DNA from: CAZSAT01 sp964604675 | GTDB lineage: Bacteria > Myxococcota_A > UBA796 > CAJQPC01 | Direction: 5' to 3' | Length of the DNA stretch: 15,866 nucleotides | Assembly: GCA_964604675.1 (NCBI GenBank) | Contig: CAZSAT010000151.1 | Span: 1-15,866 of the forward strand | Part shown: one piece after another, positions 1 through 7,500 of the stretch | Layout: every line of letters starts with the position of its first letter | Position numbering within the stretch: the stretch's first letter is position 1 | Translations under genes and position numbers: made by a program | The notes under the pieces: generated by a model | Seen by the model: only the letters and a program-made list of their open reading frames with translations | Database searches by the model: none | What the model was told of the DNA's origin: nothing

Positions 1-51
1 CAACCCGAAGGGCAACGGGAGCTGAGGACCCTGATCGTCGCGGCGCACCAT
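1..51 (-). CDS. Possible 5' end of a divergent gene, cut by the window edge (uncertain)
   Basis: On the minus strand an ATG at 51-49 opens a frame that stays open to the left edge and reads MVRRDDQGPQLPLPFGL. This would be a gene divergent from moaD. No clear Shine-Dalgarno precedes the ATG, and 17 codons are too few to name a family. The plus strand offers an alternative: a frame ending NPKGNGS with a stop at 23-25, which could be the tail of an upstream co-directional gene. The two readings are mutually exclusive in practice and the window does not decide between them. Confidence 0.2.
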   Translation of the reverse strand, partial: MVRRDDQGPQLPLPFGL

Positions 52-52
52 G

Positions 53-68
53 CCGGCAGTCTAGCCGG
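53..68. other. Short inverted repeat upstream of moaD
   Basis: CCGGC (53-57) and GCCGG (64-68) are perfect complements around a 6-nt loop. The stem is only 5 bp and no T-run follows, so it is weak as a terminator. It lies 22 nt before the moaD start, in the only non-coding DNA at the left end of the window. A protein-binding site or chance in GC-rich DNA are both possible. Confidence 0.2.
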
Positions 69-90
69 TCGTCGGCGTTATGGGGGGCCG

Positions 91-330
91 ATGGACGAGG
101 TCGTGTTGCTGTGGTTCGGTCCGCTCAAGGACCGTCTGCCCGAGGGACGCCGCTCGGTGCCGCTCCAGCCCGGCGACACGGTGTCGAGCCTGTTCGCACG
201 CGTCTTTGCCGGCTTCCCGGAGCTCGACCTACCCGTCGCGTTCGCGATGGACTCGACCTACGTCCCGGCCGACGCCCGAGCGGCTCCCGGCGCAGAGATC
301 GCCTTCATCCCACCCGTCGGGGGCGGCTGA
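91..330 (+). CDS. moaD: Molybdopterin synthase sulfur carrier subunit (MoaD/ThiS family)
   Basis: This 79-residue protein is close to the usual MoaD length of about 80 and ends in Pro-Pro-Val-Gly-Gly-Gly. In the MoaD family the C-terminal Gly-Gly is adenylated and then thiocarboxylated, and it donates sulfur to cyclic pyranopterin monophosphate inside the MoaD2-MoaE2 synthase. The beta-grasp pattern is visible: a first strand VVLLWFGPL, a middle helix around SSLFARVFAGFPEL, and a last strand EIAFIPPVGGG. The ATG at 91 is preceded by a run of six G (82-87), a poor but usable ribosome site. No ATG, GTG or TTG lies in frame further upstream within the window. Its TGA overlaps the moaE ATG by one base, which suggests translational coupling. 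Identification by the glycine tail together with the moaE neighbour is firm. Confidence 0.88.
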   Translation: MDEVVLLWFGPLKDRLPEGRRSVPLQPGDTVSSLFARVFAGFPELDLPVAFAMDSTYVPADARAAPGAEIAFIPPVGGG

Positions 331-740
331 TGATCGCGGTCGTCGACACCCCCATCGATCGACGGGCCGTTCGCGAAGCGGTCGAGGATCCTGGCTTCGG
401 AGCCGTGCTGATCTTCGAGGGCGTGGCGCGCAACCACTTCGAAGGCCGCCCCGTGGTGGCGCTCGAGTACGAGGCGTATCCAGGCATGGCCGTGGCCGAG
501 ATGGAGCGCATCGCCTCGGCCTGCCAGGAGCGCTGGCCGGGCGTGAAGGTCGCCATGGTCCACCGCACCGGACGCCTGGCCATCGGCGAGCCCAGCGTGC
601 TGCTCGCTGTGGGCAGTGCCCACCGGGTCGCAGCCTACGAGGCCAACCGCTTCCTCATCGAAGAGCTCAAGGCACGCGTTCCGGTGTGGAAGAAGGAGAT
701 CTACGAGCAGGGCAGCGCCTGGAAGGCCAACAAGCCGTGA
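330..740 (+). CDS. moaE: Molybdopterin synthase catalytic subunit MoaE
   Basis: MoaE is the large subunit of molybdopterin synthase, which converts cyclic pyranopterin monophosphate to molybdopterin in the cytoplasm using the thiocarboxylated MoaD tail. The 136-residue protein carries the family hallmarks: a VARN segment with Arg34, the LEYEAYPGMA block (45-54), HRTGRLAIGE (78-87), SAHR with His98-Arg99, and Lys114 followed by VPVWKKE (117-123). With a constant offset of five, Arg34, His98, Arg99, Lys114 and Lys121 match the active-site positions of E. coli MoaE (Arg39, His103, Arg104, Lys119, Lys126), so the enzyme looks active. The ATG at 330 shares one base with the moaD stop (TGATG), and the TGA at 738-740 overlaps the GTG of the next gene. 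A frame running further upstream is just the shadow of moaD. Confidence 0.96.
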   Translation: MIAVVDTPIDRRAVREAVEDPGFGAVLIFEGVARNHFEGRPVVALEYEAYPGMAVAEMERIASACQERWPGVKVAMVHRTGRLAIGEPSVLLAVGSAHRVAAYEANRFLIEELKARVPVWKKEIYEQGSAWKANKP

Positions 741-1432
741 GCTTTCGCTTCCAGGACAAGGCCCCCGCCGGCTACCGCCACCCCGACGCCAACCCCTACC
801 TGAAGATCCACCGGAGCTACGGGCCACCGGTGCTGACCGCCACGCAGGCCCAGGGCTGGGCGGGGCGTTGGGAGGCGTGCTTCGGTGTTGCCCGCCCCCT
901 CCACGTCGAGATCGGCACCGGCAACGGCTTCTTCTTCGCGGGCATGGCCGACCGGCACCGCGACAGGAACTGGCTGGGCATCGAGATCCGCTTCAAGCGC
1001 GTGGTGCTGACCGCCAGGAAGCTGCAAGGCCTGAGCGCGGCCGAGCATGCGCGGATCGCTCGCTACGACGCCCACGTGGTCGACGAGCTCTTCGCCGATG
1101 GCGAGATCGCCGGACTCTACGTGAACCATCCCGACCCCTGGGACAAGGAGCGCTGGGCGAAGAACCGACTGCTCGGGCCGGCCTGGCTCGACGCCATCCT
1201 GCCCAAGCTCGCCGCCGGGGCGCAGGTTCGGGTCAAGACCGACCACGACGTCAACGTGGACGCCTTGCTCGCCGCCGTGGCCCACCGGCCTCTGGATCTG
1301 ATCGGGCTCACGCGAGACGTCGAAGCCGAGGGCACCCCCTGGGGCGACGACGACGTGGAGACCAACTACCAGCGCAAGTTCCGCGAGAAGGGCGAGCCGG
1401 TGAAGGCCGTGTGGGTGGAGAAGCCGCGGTAG
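737..1432 (+). CDS. trmB: TrmB-like tRNA (guanine-N7-)-methyltransferase, divergent
   Basis: TrmB methylates G46 in the tRNA variable loop with S-adenosylmethionine. The 231-residue protein has the family length and motifs: EIGTGNG (58-64) as the SAM-binding motif I, IEIR (81-84), the hallmark HPDPW (130-134) followed by KERWAKNRL, Thr167-Asp168, and a C-terminal TNYQRKF (209-215). Several positions differ from the usual family pattern. PDPW is followed by Asp135 where Pro is common, and Gln212 stands where the usual T-x-Y-E has Glu, a residue near the guanosine site. The N-terminus, rich in Tyr, His and Pro, replaces the usual leader. The GTG at 737 is chosen because it overlaps the moaE stop as GTGA and has GGAAGG about 10 nt upstream; the frame stays open further upstream but lies inside moaE. 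It is probably an active tRNA methyltransferase, though altered substrate choice is possible. Confidence 0.83.
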   Translation: MSFRFQDKAPAGYRHPDANPYLKIHRSYGPPVLTATQAQGWAGRWEACFGVARPLHVEIGTGNGFFFAGMADRHRDRNWLGIEIRFKRVVLTARKLQGLSAAEHARIARYDAHVVDELFADGEIAGLYVNHPDPWDKERWAKNRLLGPAWLDAILPKLAAGAQVRVKTDHDVNVDALLAAVAHRPLDLIGLTRDVEAEGTPWGDDDVETNYQRKFREKGEPVKAVWVEKPR

Positions 1433-1435
1433 GTC

Positions 1436-1452
1436 GGGCCGGATCGCGGCCC
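1436..1452 (+). terminator. Candidate stem-loop terminator after trmB
   Basis: GGGCCG (1436-1441) pairs perfectly with CGGCCC (1447-1452) across a GATCG loop, beginning 3 nt after the trmB stop. No T-run follows, so it does not fit a classic intrinsic terminator. Stems without U-tracts are common at operon ends in GC-rich genomes. It sits in the 78-nt gap before the next gene, whose promoter was not recognisable. Confidence 0.35.
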
Positions 1453-1510
1453 CTCAAGTGGACGAGCGGACGATCCGTTCAGCCCAGAGCCGCCATCACG
1501 GAACCGCCCC

Positions 1511-4500
1511 TTGAGCCTCGCGTTCGCGCTCCTCCCTCTCCTCCCGCCTGCCCATGCCCAAGAGGTTTGTGACGGCGTCGACAACACGGGCGATGGGCTG
1601 GTCGATGCCCTGCCCGCCACCCGTGGTCCCGTCGTCAGCCTCGGCGACGCCGACCTGGTGCACGCGGGCGCTTTCGGGGTGCACGCCGGTCACGGACTCG
1701 CCACCCTCGAAGGTCGCACGGGCCAGCTGCTGGCGGTCGGCCAACCTTCTCGGGCCTACCCTGGAGAAGTCGAGCTCAGCGACGCCGACGGCGTGCAGGC
1801 GATGTGGGCCGGAGAGGCCGACGGCGACTTCAGCGGCGCCGAGCTCGCCCGCGCAGGCGACCACACCGGCGACGGCGTCGACGAGCTCCTCGTCACGGCA
1901 CCACGGGCGACGGGATTCGCCGGCCCCGTCGGCACCTTCGAGGGCGTGGTGTACGTCGTGGATGGCAGCGTCAGCGGCGAGCACGACCTGGCGGATGCCC
2001 ACGCCGTCATCGTCGGCGTCGGCACGGACACCGGGTTCGGCTGGGCGGTCGCCGGGGGCGGCGATCTGAACGGCGACGGCTACGCCGACGTGGCCATCGG
2101 CGCGTGGCGGGCCGACGCGGGCGTCGCGCCCGAGGCCGGCGTGGTCGGCATCTTCTACGGACCCTTGTCCGGCCACCTCTCCTCGGACGACGCCGACGCC
2201 TGGTTGCTCGGCGAAGAGGCCGCGGACCAGGCGGGCTTCTCGGTCGCCTTCGCTGGCGACACCGACGGCGACGGCGCCGACGAGCTGCTGATCGGCGCCC
2301 CCGGGTCCGACCTCGGTGCGATCGGGGGCGGCGCCGCCTACCTCGTGAGCGGCGAGCTTGCCGGCGAGGTCTCCCTGGCCGACGCGGACGCGGTGTTCTA
2401 CGGCGCGGACACGGAGTCCGCCGCCGGGTGGGACGTTTCTGGCGCCGGCGACGTGGACGGCGATGGCAACGCCGATCTGCTGATCGGGGCGCCGGACCCG
2501 ACGGGCGCCACGGGCGGGAGCGCGTACCTGGTCCACGGCCCGGCCCCGTCGAGCGTCGACCTGGTCGCCGCCGACGTCGTGTTCCGATCCCACGACGCTC
2601 TGCGCGGCTTCGGAGCCACCCTCGCCAACCTCGGCGATCTGGACGGCGACGGCGCCTCCGAGATCGCCATCGGCGCTGCCTGGGGCGGTCGCGCGACCAC
2701 GAGCCTCTACACCCAGCCTGCCGGCGAGCTCGCCGCTCGCGACGCGTGGCGCACGTTCATGCAGCCCGTGGCTCGCGGCGGCGTGGTGGCCATCACCGTC
2801 ACCGACCTGGACGGGGCAGGGAGCGACGTCCTGGTGGGCGTGCCGGCGCACCAGCGCTACGCCGGCGCGGTGTTCTCCGTGGCGAGCGCGGACCTGATCG
2901 ACGACGACCTGCGCGAGCTGCTCTTCACCGACGCCGATGGCGACGGCTACGCCGACGAGACCGGCGCGGAGCTCTCCTGCTCCGGCGCCAGCGGGGTGAT
3001 GCCCGAGCCCCTGGACGGCGTGTGGGACTGCGACGACACCTCGAGCGCCGTGTTCCCGGGCGCGGTGGAAGTCTGCGATGGCCTGGACAACGACTGCGAC
3101 GGCGAAGCCGACGAGGAGGCCGTCGACGCGCCGAGCTGGGCCCCGGATGCCGACCAGGACGGGTTCGCGGGCGATGGCCCTCACACGATCGGCTGCGACG
3201 CCCCCGAAGCCACGGTCGCCGCGGGCGGCGCGCGCGACTGCGACGACGCTGACGCCGCGCGGCACCCGGACGCGACCGAGACCTGCAACGGGGTGGACGA
3301 CGACTGCGACGGCACGGTCGACGTGCACGCGAGCGACGAGGCCACCTTCTGGCCCGATCGCGATGGTGACGGGCACGGCGCGGGACGGGGTCGCGTCGGC
3401 TGCGAAGCGCCGAGCGACTTCGTCGGAAACGACGACGACTGCGACGACGCCGACAGCTCCATCCACCCCGACGCCACCGAAGCGTGCAACGGCCGCGACG
3501 ACGACTGCGATGGTGAAGCCGACGACGGCCTCTCGAGCAGCTGGTACGCCGACGCCGACGGCGACGGATTCGGCGGTGGCGACGCGCTGGAGGCCTGCGC
3601 AGCACCGTCCGGACACGTCGCCGAGGGCACAGACTGCGATGACACCGACAGCACGGTGAACCCCCTCGGAACGGAGACCTGCGACGGACGGGACGAGGAC
3701 TGCGACGGCACGGCCGACGATGGACTGACGGGGACCTGGTACGTCGACGGCGACGGTGACGGGTACGGCGACTCGCGCACCGCGACGACGACCTGCGACG
3801 CAGTCGGCCTCGTGACGAACGGCGACGACTGCGACGACGGCGCATCCGACGTCAGCCCGAGCGGCGTCGAGAGCTGCGACGGTCGAGACGAGGACTGCGA
3901 CGGCACGGTCGATGACGGCGTCGGCGACACCTGGTATGCGGACGTCGACGGCGACGGCTTCGGCGGCGCGACGTCCGTGCAGGCGTGTGCCCAGCCGAGC
4001 GGCCACGTGCACAGCTCCACGGACTGCGACGACAGCGCCAACGACACCTACCCGGGTGCGGCGGAGACCTGCGACGGGCGCGACGAGGACTGCGACGGCG
4101 ACACCGACGAGGACGCGACGGAGACCTGGTACACCGACGCCGATGGCGACGGCTTCGGCGACGGGTCCGCCCCCGTCGCGGTCTGCGGTGGCGGAGATGG
4201 CCTGGCGCCGTCCGGCGACGACTGCGACGACACCGACGCCTCGGTCAGCCCGAGCGGCACCGAGACCTGCGACGGTCGCGACGAGGACTGCGACGGCGAC
4301 ACCGACGAGGACGGCGGTCCCGACTGGTTCGCCGACGGCGACGGCGACGGCTACGGTGGCGGCGCAGCCGTGCAGGCCTGCAGCGCACCGACCGGGCACG
4401 TGTCCGACGGCAGCGACTGCGACGACGGCGACGACGGCGTGAACCCCGGTGCGGCGGAGCTGTGCGACGGCGTCGACAACGACTGCAACGGCGACGTGGA

Positions 4501-7500
4501 CGACGACGCGGACGACCTCCGCATGGGCTACGTCGACGCCGACGGCGACGGGCACGGCGGCTACGCCATGGCCTGGGCCTGCAGCTACGGCGCGGGCGTC
4601 GAGGAGGACCCGACCGACTGCGACGACGGCTCGCCCTCGGTGCATCCCGGCGCCGACGAGACGTGCAACGGTGTCGACGACGACTGCGACGGCACCGCCG
4701 ACGAGGACGCGCTCGATGCCGCGACCTGGTACGTCGACGGCGACGGCGACGGCCACGGGGACCCGACGACCGCGGTCGTTGCCTGCGACGCGCCCAGCGG
4801 CACGGTCTCCGACGCCGACGACTGCGACGACGGCAACCGCGCTGTGCACCCCGACGCCGTCGAGGACTGCGACGGCGTAGACGAGGACTGCGACGGCGTG
4901 ATCGATCAGGGCCTCAGCCTGACGACCTGGTACGTCGACGGCGACGGCGACGGCTTCGGCGGGGACGACACGGTCGCATCCTGCCTGCAGCCCAGCGGCA
5001 CCACCGAGGCCGCCGAGGACTGCGACGACGCCGACGCGTCCGTGCATCCCGACGCCGAGGAGGTGTGCGACGACCTGGACAACGACTGCGACGGCTTCAT
5101 CGACGTGACCGAGCGAGAGCTCGAGCCGGTGGCGTCGGTGGGCCTCGCGGAGCTGAGCATCGTCGGCGAGCTCGGCAGGGCCGACGTCGGTCACACGGTC
5201 GTCCCGGCGGGGGATCTCGACGGTGACGGTGTGGAGGACGTGCTGGTGGCCGCTCCGGGCGCCGAGCGCGGCCTCGGTGCGGTCTACGTCTTCCACGGCC
5301 CCCTGGCCGGCGAGCTCGACCTCAGCGACGCCGACGCCGCGCTGGTCGGCGACACGGCCATCGGCGCGGCCGGCTACTCGGTGGCGGTCGGCGACCTCGA
5401 CGGCGACGGACACCCGGACCTGGCCATCGGCGCGCCGAGCCGACGGGTGCTCGACGGGGCGTCCTGGCGCGAGGGTGCCGTCTTCGTGGCTCGCGGACCC
5501 TTCGCCGGTCGGGTGGACCTGGGCGCTGCAGACGCCATCCACGTTGCCGCCGACGACAGCGACGCGGCGGGCGCCAGCGTGGCCTTCGTGGACACCGACG
5601 GAGACGGCGTCCTCGAGCTGGCCATCGGCGCGCCGACCGCAGACGGCGGCGCGACCGCAGACGGTGCGGTCTACCTCGTGCACGCACCGCTCGCCGACTC
5701 CGAGCTCGAGCACGCCGACCTCCTCATCGCCGGCCCCGGCGGAAGCGCCCGCTTCGGCGCCGCGCTCACGGGCGCCGACCTCGATGGCGACGGCGACGAC
5801 GAGATCGTCGTCGGCGCCTGGGCCGCAGGCGACGACGAGCAGGGCGCCGTGTACGCCTTCGACGCTTCAGCCGGTACGCTGTCCACGGACGACGCCTCCG
5901 GGAGCTGGTGGGGCGAGGCCGACGACCTCGCGGGCACCTCGGTGATCGCGGTCGACGACATCGACGGCGACGCGGGCGAGGACGTCCTGGTCGGCGGTCC
6001 CGGACGCGACGGAGCCGCAGGCGTCGTCTGGCAGACCCAGGGCGCACCCAGCCCGGGCGACAGCCTCGACAGCTTTCCCGCGGTGCTCGGCGCACCCGCC
6101 AGCCAGCTGGGCATGGCCGTCGGCGCGCAGGGCGACTTCGACGGCGACGGTGTGGCGGACCTGGCGCTGGGCGCACCCAACTGGACCAGCACGTCGGGCG
6201 ACGAGGGCGCAGGTGCCGTGCACGTGTTCCTGGGCGGCCTCGGCGAGGCCAGCTCGGTCGACGACGCCGACCTGACCCTCGAGGGGCTCGGCGAGGGCCA
6301 TGCCGCAGGCGTCTCCACGGGCTTCGTCGGAGACCTCGACGGGGACGGCATGGACGACCTCGCCATCGGCGCGACCGGGGACGACATCGGCGGCACGGTC
6401 TCGGTGGTCTTCGGCGACCTCACCCGCGACCAGTCCATGGCTCCGACCTGGTACGTCGACGCCGACAGCGACGGATGGGGGGCGCGGGAGCTGGCTCTCC
6501 AGGCCTGCGACCAGCCCAGTGGGTATGTGGCCGATGCGGGCGACTGCGACGACGACGAGGCCAGCCTGAGTCCGAGCGCCGACGAGCTCTGCGACGACGT
6601 CGACAACGACTGCGACGCCTGGATCGACGAGGACGACGCGGTCGACGCGCCCAGCTGGCACACGGACGAGGACTTCGACGGCTACCCGGGCCCCGACACC
6701 GTGGTGCAGTGCCTCGCTCCCGCCGGAGGCGGCCCGTCCGCCACCGACTGCGACGACGGCGACGCCACCCGACACCCGGGCGCGATCGAGTCCTGCAACG
6801 GCCTCGACGACGACTGCGACGGGGAGGTCGACACCGACGCGGTGACCGGACGCTACAGCTTCTACGCCGACAGCGACGGCGACGGCTTCGGCGACCCGGA
6901 GGTCGTGAGCGAAGCCTGCCTCGCACCCTCCGGCACGGTCGAGGACGGCACCGACTGCGACGACGCCGACGTGGACGTGTTCCCTGGGGCCGTGGAGCGC
7001 TGCGACGGCATCGACAACGACTGCAGCGGCGTGGTCGACGGCGACGAGGCGGTCGACCGCGGCACCTTCTACACCGACGGCGACGGCGACGGCTACGGCG
7101 ACGAATCCAGCGAGGTGCGCTCCTGCGAGATGCCGTCCGGAACCACCACGGTCGGCGACGACTGCGACGACGCGGACATCGACGTGAACCCCGGCGCCGA
7201 CGAGCAGTGCGACGGCCTCGACAACAACTGCGACACCGTCGTCGACGACGAGACCTCCGTGGACGCCTCGACCTGGTACGCCGACACGGACGGCGACGGC
7301 TACGGCGACCCCGACGACCGGAGCGTGGCCTGCGACCAACCGAGCGGACGCCTCGCATCGGCCGGTGACTGCGACGACACGGACGCGACGACCCACGAGG
7401 GAGCGGACGAGACGTGCGACAGCCTGGACAACGACTGCGACGGCACCACCGACGAGGACGCGCCAGGCACCGAGCTCTGGTACTTCGACAACGACGGTGA

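Noticed and set aside
80..736. Upstream extension of the trmB-like frame across moaD and moaE
   Set aside because: It is rich in Arg, Ser and Pro, as expected of an out-of-frame reading, and covers two clearly recognised genes.
1511..1570. Lipoprotein signal in the giant protein (Cys20 near the signal peptide)
   Set aside because: The residues before Cys20 are Ala-Gln-Glu-Val, not a lipobox, and Ala-His-Ala gives a good ordinary cleavage site at 16.
2924..5109. CRISPR-like periodicity of similar short sequences
   Set aside because: The repeats are in frame, diverged at synonymous sites and spaced by about 195 bp of coding sequence. They encode protein repeats, not a CRISPR array.
1496..5713. 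Very long minus-strand open frame opposite the first half of the giant gene (1405 codons)
   Set aside because: Its translation is a monotonous Val-Ala-Val low-complexity pattern that mirrors the repeated Asp-Gly codons of the plus strand. It has no domain, and it is open because codons giving antisense stops are avoided in the GC-rich sense gene.
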